Source: Desulfobacterales bacterium | GTDB lineage: Bacteria > Desulfobacterota > Desulfobacteria > Desulfobacterales > Desulfosalsimonadaceae | DNA: 48,408 nucleotides | Assembly: GCA_018399235.1 (NCBI GenBank) | Contig: JAGYOX010000006.1 | Span: 1-48,408, forward strand | Direction of reading: 5' to 3' | Part shown: one piece after another, positions 24,109-33,068 of the stretch | Position numbering within the stretch: the stretch's first letter is position 1 | Layout of the letters: every line of letters begins with the position of its first letter | Position numbers and translations under genes: made by a program | Notes under the pieces: generated by a model | Databases searched by the model: none | What the model was told of the DNA's origin: nothing | Seen by the model: only the letters and a program-made list of their open reading frames with translations

Positions 24109-25290
24109 TTAAACATTTGTCTGAAGCACCAGGTTGCTGATAATGCCGTCACCGCCTAAAGTATCCACCAATCCGATCTTAGCGCCTTCCACCTGCCTTC
24201 CCTCGCTATCCATATCCCCTCTTAACTGGCGGGCCACTTCACAGGCCTGAGAGGCGCCGGTGGCGCCGATCGGGTGACCTTTTGCCTTCAGGCCCCCGGA
24301 AATATTGATGGGAATTTTGCCCCCGATCTTTGTTTCGCCTTTTTCCCAGAGCTCCCCGGCTTTGCCGTTCTCAGCAAAACCCAGGTTTTCTGCCGCAATC
24401 AGGCTGGCGATGCTGAAGCAGTCATGGAGTTCGCAAAGGTCGATATCCTGGGGGCCGACCCCGGCCATGTCATAGGCCTGTTTCACTGAAACCTCGCGGG
24501 CCCGTATCCGCGGTAGAAATGGGGCTTGCGCGCTCAGCCGGGGGGAGGAGGCCTGGCCGACGCCGGTGATGTAGACGGGTTTATCGGTTAGTTCCCTGGC
24601 TTTTTCTTCAGAGGCCACCACAAGGGCGGCCGCGCCGTCGGAGAATGGGCAGCAGTCCAGCAGGCGCAGGGGTGAGGCCACCATAAACCCTTTTGAAACC
24701 TGTTCAGCCGTCACTTCCTTGTGCTTGAACTGGGCATGCGGGTTTTTGGTACCATAAAAATGGGACTGCACGGAGACCATTGACATCTGTTCCCGCAGCC
24801 GTTCCATGGGCACGTCGTAGTTGGCCGAATAAAGATTGGCCAATAGGGCAAAGAAGCCCGGGAAGGTAATTCCTGCCGGAAATTCATATTTCCCGTCGCT
24901 GCCCATGGCAAAGGTGCGGGTGGCCAGAGGCGTGCCCATTGCGGTTGCCTTTTCCGTGCCGCCGACCAGGACCACATCATAAAAGCCGGATGCCACCCAT
25001 ATGAAAGCGTCCCGGATGGCAAGCGTTGCTGAAGCACAGGCCCCTTCGAACCGGGTGGCGGGTATGTGATGACATCCCAGTTCATTGGCGATATAGGATT
25101 GAATCATACCCTGGCCCTCGGCGAAATCGCCGAATACATTGCCGCAATAAAGGGCCTGGATATCCTTGGGGGTGACCGAGGCCTCTTCCATGGCCTCGGT
25201 AGCCGCCTCACAAAACATTTCGACTTCCGTTTTCGGGCCGTCAGAAACGAAGTCTGTGTGCCCGGTTCCCACGATGGCAACTTTTCTCAT
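24109..25290 (-). CDS. SCP2-type thiolase family protein
   Basis: 393 residues, full length. Nucleophile C85 in FEGACASAT, catalytic histidine in GHPIGATG near residue 340, and a terminal LGGDGIISNLVL lacking the usual second catalytic Cys, as in the SCP2-type/non-classical thiolases that need a DUF35 partner. With the downstream DUF35 protein and upstream SDR it would form a beta-oxidation-like thiolytic step; substrate not known (branched, dicarboxylic or aryl acyl-CoA all possible). Start supported by GGAGAA at a normal distance. Confidence 0.9.
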   Translation of the reverse strand: MRKVAIVGTGHTDFVSDGPKTEVEMFCEAATEAMEEASVTPKDIQALYCGNVFGDFAEGQGMIQSYIANELGCHHIPATRFEGACASATLAIRDAFIWVASGFYDVVLVGGTEKATAMGTPLATRTFAMGSDGKYEFPAGITFPGFFALLANLYSANYDVPMERLREQMSMVSVQSHFYGTKNPHAQFKHKEVTAEQVSKGFMVASPLRLLDCCPFSDGAAALVVASEEKARELTDKPVYITGVGQASSPRLSAQAPFLPRIRAREVSVKQAYDMAGVGPQDIDLCELHDCFSIASLIAAENLGFAENGKAGELWEKGETKIGGKIPINISGGLKAKGHPIGATGASQACEVARQLRGDMDSEGRQVEGAKIGLVDTLGGDGIISNLVLQTNV

Positions 25291-25325
25291 GGTATTTTCT
25301 CCTTAAAGACATCTACTGTTTATTT

Positions 25326-26093
25326 TTAGCGGGCCTGCATACGGATGGCCGAATCCAGACGGATGGTTTCGCCGTTTAAGACCGGGTTGGCAAGGATGGC
25401 TTTGACCATTTGCGCAAATTCAGATGGTTTCCCAAAACGGGATGGAAATGGCAGCTGTTTTTCCAGTGAATTGCGGACTTGTTCAGACAATGCCGCAAAC
25501 ATCGGCGTATCGAAAAGCCCGGGGGCGATGGTGACTACGCGGATACCATAATCGGCGAATTCCCTGGCTATTGGAAGTGTCATACCCACGATCCCGGCTT
25601 TGGAGGCGGCATAGGCGACCTGACCGACCTGACCCTCGTAGGCGGCGACCGATGCCGTGTTTATGACGATGCCCCGCTCGCCGTCTTCATTTGGGGCATT
25701 ATTGATCATGTGGGCGGCTGCCAGCCGGATCACATTGAATGTGCCCACCAGATTGATCCCTATGGTTTTGGTGAATTTGTCTATGGCCATAGGGCCTTTC
25801 TTGCCGACAACCTTGGCCGGTATGCCGATACCTGCGCAATTGACAACGCCATTGATAGCCCCGAAACTATCAAGGGTTTTCTGGACGCCGTCTTGAACCG
25901 AGGCCTCATCTGAAACATCCGTATGACAATAGATCGCAGAACTGCCCAGCTCCTTGGCAAGCGCCTCCCCATTTTCATCAGCCACGTCAAAGATGGCGGC
26001 ATTGCCGCCTTCTTCAACCAAACTGCGGACGGTGGCCTCCCCCAGTCCGGAAGCCGCGCCCGTTACAATAAACGTGTTTCCCTTGACCTGCAT
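25326..26093 (-). CDS. SDR 3-hydroxyacyl-CoA dehydrogenase (type II-like)
   Basis: 255 residues from ATG 26093, preceded by GGAGGAG; a GTG-type extension is unsupported. NAD-binding TGAASGLGEA (residues about 12-21), DVADENG acidic residue for NAD preference, NCAGIG, and the catalytic S-Y-K set in NTASVAAYEGQVGQVAYAASK. Closest in pattern to mitochondrial HSD10 (type II 3-hydroxyacyl-CoA dehydrogenase). First gene of the SDR - thiolase - DUF35 operon, oxidising the 3-hydroxyacyl-CoA that the thiolase would cleave. Confidence 0.9.
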   Translation of the reverse strand: MQVKGNTFIVTGAASGLGEATVRSLVEEGGNAAIFDVADENGEALAKELGSSAIYCHTDVSDEASVQDGVQKTLDSFGAINGVVNCAGIGIPAKVVGKKGPMAIDKFTKTIGINLVGTFNVIRLAAAHMINNAPNEDGERGIVINTASVAAYEGQVGQVAYAASKAGIVGMTLPIAREFADYGIRVVTIAPGLFDTPMFAALSEQVRNSLEKQLPFPSRFGKPSEFAQMVKAILANPVLNGETIRLDSAIRMQAR

Positions 26094-26313
26094 TTTAACT
26101 CCTCCTTTCCATACCATATTGTCATTTGGGATTTAATTGCAAACTTTTATCCCTTAAAGCGTAAGCTTAAAAGGCTAAAGCCTTCTCCTATCATATGTTT
26201 GTATAAATTTTTTCCTCTCTTTGTTCTCGTTCGGGAACTATAATAGTGCCCGTTTGCCGCTCCATATACAACCCCGGTGAATCCACCGGCCCCATTTTGC
26301 CCGTGTTAGGTTT

Positions 26314-26341
26314 TTGACATGTTAAATTAATAAATTATATT
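26314..26341 (+). promoter_or_regulatory. Strong sigma-70-type promoter
   Basis: TTGACA (26314-26319), a 16-base spacer and TATATT (26336-26341), five of six -10 bases. It would drive the small gene at 26478 and perhaps the MscS channel gene. Confidence 0.65.
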
Positions 26342-26345
26342 TTAC

Positions 26346-26368
26346 CTAAATTGAACGTTTCAATTTAG
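26346..26368. promoter_or_regulatory. 23-base palindromic operator at the start site
   Basis: CTAAATTGAA (26346-26355) and TTCAATTTAG (26359-26368) are perfect inverted arms around CGT. The palindrome begins five bases after the -10 element, covering the expected start point, a typical repressor position. Its left part resembles the terminal repeat at 21535. Confidence 0.5.
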
Positions 26369-26452
26369 ATTTTAGTATGTAACATGATTCGGCTGAATGG
26401 AAAATAGCTGTTTGGAAACCATATCATCATATTTAAGAAAGGAGAAGAAGCG

Positions 26453-26485
26453 ATGCGGATACTCCATCTATATTATTATGGATGA
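26453..26485 (+). CDS. Possible 10-codon leader ORF
   Basis: ATG at 26453 follows GGAG at a good distance and reads MRILHLYYYG then TGA at 26483-26485, overlapping the ATG of the next small ORF (26478-26480) in another frame. It is the best-placed ribosome site in the region, so it could be a coupling leader peptide, or the sign of a frameshift that split a single small gene. Confidence 0.3.
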   Translation: MRILHLYYYG

Positions 26486-26627
26486 ATGGTATGTGATCGG
26501 AGAATATGTGCCGGAAAAAATGAAGCCCTTTTCCGAGAAAGGCCGACTGGGGGATATTCGGGGGCGACCCGACGCGCATGATTTAAATGCGGTCACGGAA
26601 AGGGTGAAGGCGATATTAAATGTCTAA
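26478..26627 (+). CDS. Small hypothetical protein
   Basis: 49 residues from ATG 26478 (start MDEWYVIGEYVPEK), or 76 residues if the ATG at 26397 is used; neither has a clear ribosome site of its own. It is charged and soluble, with no recognised family. The reading frame is supported mainly by its composition and by the strong promoter upstream. It may be translated by coupling from the 10-codon ORF. Confidence 0.4.
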   Translation: MDEWYVIGEYVPEKMKPFSEKGRLGDIRGRPDAHDLNAVTERVKAILNV

Positions 26628-26753
26628 TCTCTCCGTGAATGGCTCCAAATGGATTTGTCTTTTTATCGCAATCGGTATATTTTTAGATACAGTTACATGG
26701 CTCGAATCTTTAAAATTAAATCATAGAAAAGCATTTTAGTGGGTGGTTTTATA

Positions 26754-27830
26754 ATGGAGTTTTGGGAGCTGAATTTCTTGGGCAATTCAGTGGGGCAGTG
26801 GGGGACGGCGCTGGCCGTCCTGATTGTTTTAAACCTTTTTTTCAACCTGGTGAAACGTTGGCTGGTCAAACGATTTGAAACAGGCCGGATGTTTGTTAAG
26901 GGCGGTTTAGCGGAGGGGTTGGCGGAGATATTTCAGCGAACAAAGCGTATCGTGCTGTTTCTAGTCGCCCTGTATGTGGCCTGCCTCTGGTTGGATCTCC
27001 CCTTGAAGGCAAAGACGCTCATTGAATCGGTGGCTTTTATCGCGGTGGTGATTCAAGTGGGCCTATGGGGGCACTACCTGATTTACATCGGGCTTAGGCA
27101 GTATGTGGGCCGAAAGGTTGAGGATCCCTCCACAAGTTCCGGGGTTACGGTGATGAGTCTGTTCGGCCGTTTCGTGTTGTGGTCGTTTGTCCTGCTCGTC
27201 ATTTTGGAAAATGTGGGGGTAAACGTCACCACCCTGATTGCCAGCCTTGGTGTTGGCGGCATCGCGATCGGGCTTGCCACGCAGAATATACTGAGCGATC
27301 TGTTTGCCTCCCTGTCGATTCTTTTGGACCGGCCGTTTGAAGTCGGTCATTTTATTATTGTGGGCGAACAGTTGGGAACGGTTGAGAGAATTGGACTGAA
27401 AACTACCCGCGTGCGTAGCTTAAGCGGTGAGATGCTGGTATTTGGCAACAATGACCTGCTTTCGAGCCGAATACACAATTATGCGCATTTCTGGGAGCGC
27501 CGTGTCGTCTTTTCTTTCGGGGTGCTTTATGAAACCCCGTCTGAAAAGCTTAAAAAGGTTCCGGGGATAGTGCGCGGGGTTATCGAAAAGGTTGAGCAGG
27601 CCCGGTTTGATCGGGCCCATTTTAAGGAATTCGGTGATTTTTCATTGAATTTCGAAGTCGTGTATTACGTGCTGAGCCCCGATTATACGGTTTATATGGA
27701 TATCCAGGAAAAGATCAACCTGGGGATTTTCGAGGCATTTGAAAAAGAGGGGCTCGGCTTTGCCTTTCCCACCCAGACCATCCATATCGCCGGTGAGTAC
27801 TCTGAAAATGTCGCCACCAGTCCGGCGTGA
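26754..27830 (+). CDS. MscS-family mechanosensitive channel
   Basis: 358 residues from ATG 26754 (a GTG five codons earlier is possible). Membrane helices at about 15-35, 60-80 and 88-108 and 130-155 precede the pore helix and the MscS signature SLGVGGIAIGLATQNILSDLFASLSILLDRPFEVGHFI (begins about 163); the beta domain and C-terminal cytoplasmic cage follow. It would release solutes upon hypo-osmotic shock. A purine/Gly-rich tract lies past the stop, and the facing DUF1461 gene ends 34 bases away. Confidence 0.9.
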   Translation: MEFWELNFLGNSVGQWGTALAVLIVLNLFFNLVKRWLVKRFETGRMFVKGGLAEGLAEIFQRTKRIVLFLVALYVACLWLDLPLKAKTLIESVAFIAVVIQVGLWGHYLIYIGLRQYVGRKVEDPSTSSGVTVMSLFGRFVLWSFVLLVILENVGVNVTTLIASLGVGGIAIGLATQNILSDLFASLSILLDRPFEVGHFIIVGEQLGTVERIGLKTTRVRSLSGEMLVFGNNDLLSSRIHNYAHFWERRVVFSFGVLYETPSEKLKKVPGIVRGVIEKVEQARFDRAHFKEFGDFSLNFEVVYYVLSPDYTVYMDIQEKINLGIFEAFEKEGLGFAFPTQTIHIAGEYSENVATSPA

Positions 27831-27863
27831 GGCGGGGGGGGGCTGGCCCGCTCCTCTGCCAAG

Positions 27864-28502
27864 TCATTTCGCTTGTTTTTTGGCGAGTCGGTTGGCGCCA
27901 AGAAAAAGGCCGCCATTGATAAATATGGCAATGCCAATGACAAGCATCATGGTGTGTTTGAAAAAAACCCGGGGCATGATGTAATAGGAGACATCATGGG
28001 GATTATTTTTCCAAAACGCATTGTCAAACAGCCATTCGTGAAAGATATCCCGCCAGAAAAAGCCGAAGAACGGCAGGATCCCGCAAAAACAGAGCAATAA
28101 AACGATATTTCCTATGCTTGCCCAACGGATGGTTTTTGTGTTGAACAAAAGAATCAATAAGCCGCCTGCCACAATGCCCGCAAAGAAAAGACAGTCAAAA
28201 ATGCGCCTGACCTCTTCAAGATGCCATTTCTCCTTTAATGTCCAGTCCGAACCCGAGAGCTCGCCAACGTGGCTCATATAGGCAACAAGTTCATGGATCC
28301 GGTCGGTAGCTTTTTCATTGCCAAACTGTTCGCACCGGCCATGCCAGTTGCAGTTGATCTCATACCAGAAAGGAAAATAGAGAACCCCAAAAATCGGTAT
28401 GTAAACAGACAAGTATATTAGACAGAGCCCTATGGAAAATTTTTGTCCCCATCTAAGCGGCAGCGGCCATTCCTTTGGTTTGCCTGAATCCTCAGATCTC
28501 AT
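27864..28502 (-). CDS. DUF1461 (TIGR01906-like) integral membrane protein
   Basis: 212 residues with four predicted membrane helices (about 21-45, 105-122, 125-148, 182-203). The segment between helices 1 and 2 ends LKEKWHLEEVRRIFDCL, matching the HxxDVR-like motif of DUF1461, and FHEWLFDNAFWKNNP before the last helix matches its FHxxxFxNxxW motif. Function unknown. A strong terminator at 28583-28622 separates it from the hdr operon upstream. Confidence 0.7.
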   Translation of the reverse strand: MRSEDSGKPKEWPLPLRWGQKFSIGLCLIYLSVYIPIFGVLYFPFWYEINCNWHGRCEQFGNEKATDRIHELVAYMSHVGELSGSDWTLKEKWHLEEVRRIFDCLFFAGIVAGGLLILLFNTKTIRWASIGNIVLLLCFCGILPFFGFFWRDIFHEWLFDNAFWKNNPHDVSYYIMPRVFFKHTMMLVIGIAIFINGGLFLGANRLAKKQAK

Positions 28503-28582
28503 GGGTTTATTCGGCTTCTTCCGGTTTTCATTTAAATGATAAATAGCATTTTCAAAGGGTTAATGAAGAGCCTGTTATAGCC

Positions 28583-28622
28583 AAAAAAAGGGGCCGCCAG
28601 CGATGCCGGTTGCCCCTTTTAT
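28583..28622 (-). terminator. Rho-independent terminator of the met/hdr operon
   Basis: On the minus strand AAAGGGGCAACCGGC pairs with GCTGGCGGCCCCTTT with a small internal mismatch, followed by a run of seven T. It lies 30 bases after the stop of the selenocysteine-type HdrD-like gene, ending the operon. Confidence 0.85.
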
Positions 28623-28651
28623 GGTTTTCAATTGTTTGACCGTGTAATGAA

Positions 28652-29977
28652 CTACATCTCAGCCTGTTCGGGATGAAAGACGTTGACCTCCTGAAGATCC
28701 TCGCCGAGATATTCCCGCTCATTCGGTCCCAGTATTCCCATGGATAGCGCCATGATGGTCCACAAGTGTACGGCGTGGTATTTGGCCTCATAAAACTCAG
28801 AGAGATCATGGACCTGCGCATGGCAGTTATGGCAGGCGGTAATACAGTAATCGGCATCGGTTGCCACGATCTGTTCGTGCTTGATTCTGCCGAATTCCCG
28901 GCGCTGCTCATGGTAGCCGGCCTGCAGCGTGCCGCCGCCGCCGCCGCAGCAGAAGTTGTTGGATTTATTTGGGGTCATGTCAATGAAGTTTTCTTCCCCG
29001 ACGACGGATTTGATTACAAACCGGAGGTCGTCTGCGACGGGGTCCCCATAGCTTTTGCGGACAATCTGGCAGGGATCCTGGGCTGTAAACTTTATTTTAA
29101 GGTCTTTATTCCAATCCGAGTTGACCACGAGTCGGCCCTCCCGGATCCATTTGGCATAGTATTGATAAATGGATGCAATTTCAAGATCGCCAGTGTCGAT
29201 ACCGAATTTTCGCACTCCTTCCAGGACTGCAAAGGTGACGTGCCCTCATTCAGTATTGAGGTAGGTTTTACACCCCAATGTTTTTGCCTGTTGTATTGAC
29301 ATGGCAACGGTACTTTTCCACGCATCGTCATCGGCAAGAAACATGCAGTAGTTTTCACCTCCCCAGCCCTTGCTGCCATACGTCCAATTAATGCCGGCTT
29401 TGTGAAGAATCTTCCACAGGGGAACCATTTCGTCAGGCTCGGTGACCGGCTCCCGGGAATTCTGGTTCAGGAAAAACTCGGCCCCCTCTTTGTCAATGGG
29501 TGCATCCATATCCTTGAATTCCGGCTGGGCCTCCCGGTATTCATCCAGGATATCTTCCACCACAAACTGGAAATCATCCGGCGAGGCTCCCATAGCGCTG
29601 CAGGAGTCATTCCGGAGGGCCATATCACAAGAATTGATAAGCCCTTTTGGCCGTTCCTCCCTTGGCCAGCTTTGCCGTGCGTAATAGACAAGCCGGGGGA
29701 TGTCAATTTTCATCGGACAGACGTAGATACAGCGCTGACACATGGTGCAATGCCAGACCCAAGGGGTTGTGGTAATTTCTTCATCCAACCCTAATGCTGC
29801 CATGCGAAGAAATTTTCTCGGATCCATGCCCTCCAGTCCGGTTGCCGGACATCCCGAGGAACATGCGCCGCACGTCAGACAAAGGTTTAAGTTCCCGCCG
29901 TCCGGTAGGATATCCTTCACCTTGTCCATAAAGGTGCTCTCTTTTTTCCCGCCTAGTTTAATTGCAGCCTCTCCCAT
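28652..29977 (-). CDS. HdrD/DsrK-like CCG-domain Fe-S reductase with in-frame TGA (probable selenocysteine)
   Basis: 441 codons from ATG 29977 (GGAGG nine bases upstream), read through TGA at 29248-29246 as residue 244. Two ferredoxin clusters: C33-C36-C39-C43 and C77-C80-C83-C87, each CxxCxxCxxxCP. The TGA sits in NTE-U-GHVTF, where family members carry ECGH. The last CCG module is complete: C303, C343-C344-G, C382-X2-C385. Both sides of the TGA stay in the same frame with full conserved motifs, so decay is unlikely. A possible SECIS hairpin follows. Role: terminal disulfide or thiol-linked electron-transfer subunit (HdrC+HdrB combined) of the Met/Hdr complex. Ends 30 bases before the terminator. 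Confidence 0.85.
29212..29248 (-). promoter_or_regulatory. Putative bacterial SECIS hairpin after the UGA
   Basis: Directly 3' of UGA (29248-29246) the RNA can fold: GCAC (29243-29240) with GUGC (29215-29212), an internal loop, CCUU (29235-29232) with AAGG (29220-29217), and an 11-base apical loop UGCAGUCCUGG containing a GU. Distance and size match SelB-binding elements of bacteria, but the stems are short and no folding program was run. Confidence 0.45.
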
Positions 29978-30093
29978 ATGGTTTATCCTCCAATTATTCT
30001 GTAGATCCGGCCGACCCGTTGTTCAAGAACCCGAAAGGCCGGCGCAATAGATGATTATACTTTCCATGTGCGTTTTGAAAATTAAAATTCACT

Positions 30094-31746
30094 TTACCCA
30101 ATCCGTTTTTCCATTTCAACAGCAATTTTGGCAAAATCGGGAGCCATGTTCGATGCCAGCGTCACAAATTCAAGCCGCTCCTTATTAATGCCGGTCTCTT
30201 CAAGCATCTGATAGGCATTGTTAATCCGCCACCGGGCAAACGTGGTGCCGGTTTCGGATTTGCAGTTGCCCGGATGACAGGCCATAACCATTACCCCGTC
30301 AGCACCTTCTATGAACGCTGATAAAACATAGTGGATATCCACTTTTCCGGCACAGGGGACCCGGATCATGCGAAGCCCTTTCGGCAACTCGTAGTGAAAT
30401 AGGGCTGCCGCCTTACCGGCTTCAAGGGCTGAATTTTCACAGCAGAAGGCAAGAATTTTGGGATCACCGTTTTTGACATCCGATATGGCGTTTCGGATTT
30501 GATCGATCAGTTCATCATCCGTATAACCGGTGATCTGAATGGCCTCCTGCGGACACTCACTGGCACAGATACCGCATGCCTGGCAGGCAACCGGCGAAAT
30601 AACCGCCTTGTCATCCCAGTAAATGGCCCCATGCGGACAGCAGCGGTAGCATGTCAAGCAGGTTACGCATTTTTCTCGGTCCACCACGGCCCGGAATTTC
30701 GGGACCTCCTTGGTCCCGTCTCCAAGCAGCTGTTTGAGCTGAATAACGGTGTTTTCCACATCCGTCCATGCCTCGGAAAGATCTTGAATATCCCTTGCGG
30801 AGCCGATTACATAAATTCCCTCCCGATTGGAATTGACCGGAAAGCGGTGGACATTATCCGTTTGAAGAAACCCCATGGGCCCCAGATCGATTCGAAGTAT
30901 GCCGGCGAGTTTGGTATTGATCTGGCTGGGGGTCATGGCCTCTTCAAGAACGAGGATGTCCGGTTCAACTTCAATGTCGGAGCGGACCACCGGATCATGA
31001 AAGGATACCACCGGTGCATCGCTTTGCTGACTGATTTCCGGTAGCTGAGTCAACTTAAAGTAGATGGCCCCTTTGTCCCGTCCGGTTTTGTAAAGGCGTT
31101 CCAGATCATTCCCGGCCACTTTTATATCATTGATGTAGACATAGGCCGTTGCGCCATTGCCGGCTTCACTAATGGCAAGCACGCTGTCCAGTATTCGTTT
31201 CATTAATAGCGGACTGCCGTTTTGGGCGAATCCTACCAGGAAGGCTACAGTCTGCTTGTTATTGCAAAGTTTTTCCTTGAAGTCGGCAGAGGAGAGATTT
31301 TCTTCAAAATCGGACAAAGAGACGATCTTGTCGGAGAAATCCAGGCCGTAAATATGGTTCAATGGGGTAGATACGATATCCGTCGCCACCACCACCGCGC
31401 CGACCTTTTTTTCCAGATCCTTGCCATTGCTTGTCAGCCGGATGGTAAAGTCCCCCGGAACCCCGGTTGCCGAATTGATATTGACATCCGGCAAAAATTC
31501 GATATTATTGTTTCCATTGACCGCTTTTTTTAATTCATCCAGCTGATTTTGAAAATCCGCTTTAAGGCCGAACAGGGAGGATCGGGCCTGATGATCGGAA
31601 TTTTTCTGGTCTGCAAGAATTACGTGATATCCGGTCCCGGCAATCGAGTCGGCCGCTTTCAGGCCTGTATAGCCCCCGCCGATAATCAATACATCGGTTA
31701 CAATTTCTATTTTTTCCATTTCATGGGCATTTTCTGATGTAGTCAT
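30094..31746 (-). CDS. QmoB-like HdrA with 2x 4Fe-4S and MvhD domain
   Basis: 550 residues. N-terminal FAD domain (DVLIIGGGYTGLKAADSI, about 18-35), then two 4Fe-4S motifs (CVTCLTCYRCCPHGAI and CQACGICASECPQEAI, about 366-410), then an MvhD/FrhD-like 2Fe-2S domain (ILAFCCENSA, RVPCAGKVD, MACHPGNCKSETG, to the end). HdrA plus MvhD on one chain is the QmoB layout, though QmoB is longer (about 750). It should pass electrons between the flavin and partner subunits. ATGA overlap with the upstream QmoA-like gene; 116-base gap to the selenocysteine gene. Confidence 0.88.
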   Translation of the reverse strand: MTTSENAHEMEKIEIVTDVLIIGGGYTGLKAADSIAGTGYHVILADQKNSDHQARSSLFGLKADFQNQLDELKKAVNGNNNIEFLPDVNINSATGVPGDFTIRLTSNGKDLEKKVGAVVVATDIVSTPLNHIYGLDFSDKIVSLSDFEENLSSADFKEKLCNNKQTVAFLVGFAQNGSPLLMKRILDSVLAISEAGNGATAYVYINDIKVAGNDLERLYKTGRDKGAIYFKLTQLPEISQQSDAPVVSFHDPVVRSDIEVEPDILVLEEAMTPSQINTKLAGILRIDLGPMGFLQTDNVHRFPVNSNREGIYVIGSARDIQDLSEAWTDVENTVIQLKQLLGDGTKEVPKFRAVVDREKCVTCLTCYRCCPHGAIYWDDKAVISPVACQACGICASECPQEAIQITGYTDDELIDQIRNAISDVKNGDPKILAFCCENSALEAGKAAALFHYELPKGLRMIRVPCAGKVDIHYVLSAFIEGADGVMVMACHPGNCKSETGTTFARWRINNAYQMLEETGINKERLEFVTLASNMAPDFAKIAVEMEKRIG

Positions 31747-32981
31747 TGGGCCACCCCCAGATATTTCAGGACTTCACCGGCTGCTTGACCGGCCTGCGCC
31801 ATGGAGCCTGGAATACTGTTGGGTCCGCTGGCGGTGCCGGCGACAAAAATGCCGTTCTGTGAAGTTAAGGTTTGGTTAAGTGAATCGTTATGGGCAAAAA
31901 AGCCATCATCGTCCAGCTTGATACCAAGAAGTTTTGAAATGGCCTGATTCTCCGGATTCGGCATAATGCCGATGGAAAGTACGACAAGGTCGAAGGTTTC
32001 CAGTCCCGCAGTCCCCTCGGCTTCATCAAACACTCTTAGTTTCAGGCGATCATTTTCTTCCCCGAAGATATCCACAGGGATGCTGCGGATGAATCTGAAA
32101 TCGTTTTTACATGCCTCGTAAAATGCTGGGAAATCTTTGCCGATATTCTGAATATCCATATAAAAAATCGTGATATCCATCTCCGGCGATTGGGTTTTTA
32201 TCGATTGGGCGGATCGCAGGGCATACGGGCAGCAAACCCGGGAGCACCATAGGTGGCCCAGCCGTTCATCACGGCTGCCGACACACTGGATAAAGGCGAC
32301 TTTTTCAGGGACCTGCCCGTCTGATGGTCTTACCAGGGCGCCATGGTCCCGCTTAATCCGTTCCATGTCCAGCCCGGTGATGACATTTGCATGCTCGGCA
32401 TACCGGTAGGTGGGTTTTTGGTTTGGGTCAAAGGGTTCAAAGCCGGTGGCGACGATCAAAGCGTCAACACTTATCGTTTCGGTGGCAGCTTCGGCATCGA
32501 TAGAGATCGCCCCTTCGGGACATACGGATGCGAAAAAATCCCGGTGGTTTTGAATGCCTTCGGCCGTTATGGCATATAAAGGGTGGTTGTTTTTTGAATA
32601 ACCGTGTAATACAGCCCCTTTTACCGGTGATTTTTCGTAACAGACGCCACAGTTGTTACATTTTTCAGGATCAATGAAAAATGGCCCCTTTTTGAGTTTG
32701 GCTGAAAATTTTTGGTTTTCTGAGGTAACGGCCTCAACCGTTGTAGATAGATGCAGCTTGATGTTCGGGCTTTCAGTAACCTCTTTAAGGGCTTTTTCAA
32801 CGGAACAGGCGCCACATTGGAGACATTCAGTGGTGGCTTTACAGGTATAGCCAATGGCATAGCCGCCCATAAAGCCCGATTTTTCGATCAAATGGACGTT
32901 AACCCCGAATCCGGCGAGATCTCTTGCCGCTGTCATTCCGGCGATTCCGCCGCCCATTACCATGATATGTTTTTCTTTCAT
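31743..32981 (-). CDS. QmoA-like HdrA flavoprotein
   Basis: 412 residues. FAD motif VMGGGIAGMTAARDLAGFG (8-26), the N-terminal HdrA cluster cysteines C47, C53, C56, C59, a ferredoxin-like set C108-C111-C114, and CVGSRD (C233) with C246, C250, C251 near WCSRVCCPYA. The fourth ferredoxin cysteine (C154, CPEGAI) is displaced by about 40 residues from C114, so the motif is split by an insertion. Length matches QmoA (about 410). It is the flavin subunit where bifurcation occurs in HdrA-type complexes. Cysteines, not selenocysteine, are present at all sites. Start coupling: 87 bases after metF. Confidence 0.88.
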   Translation of the reverse strand: MKEKHIMVMGGGIAGMTAARDLAGFGVNVHLIEKSGFMGGYAIGYTCKATTECLQCGACSVEKALKEVTESPNIKLHLSTTVEAVTSENQKFSAKLKKGPFFIDPEKCNNCGVCYEKSPVKGAVLHGYSKNNHPLYAITAEGIQNHRDFFASVCPEGAISIDAEAATETISVDALIVATGFEPFDPNQKPTYRYAEHANVITGLDMERIKRDHGALVRPSDGQVPEKVAFIQCVGSRDERLGHLWCSRVCCPYALRSAQSIKTQSPEMDITIFYMDIQNIGKDFPAFYEACKNDFRFIRSIPVDIFGEENDRLKLRVFDEAEGTAGLETFDLVVLSIGIMPNPENQAISKLLGIKLDDDGFFAHNDSLNQTLTSQNGIFVAGTASGPNSIPGSMAQAGQAAGEVLKYLGVAQ

Positions 32982-33068
32982 TTTTTATTGAACTCTCCTT
33001 TTTGTCCTGGCGGCTGCTGTGAGGATGAAGTGTTCAATCCTGAGTCCCAGGTATAATCGGTTGCCGTT

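Noticed and set aside
29246-29977. Reading the HdrD-like gene as two genes or a pseudogene
   Set aside because: The frame is unchanged across a single TGA, conserved motifs are intact on both sides, and no start with a ribosome site follows the TGA.
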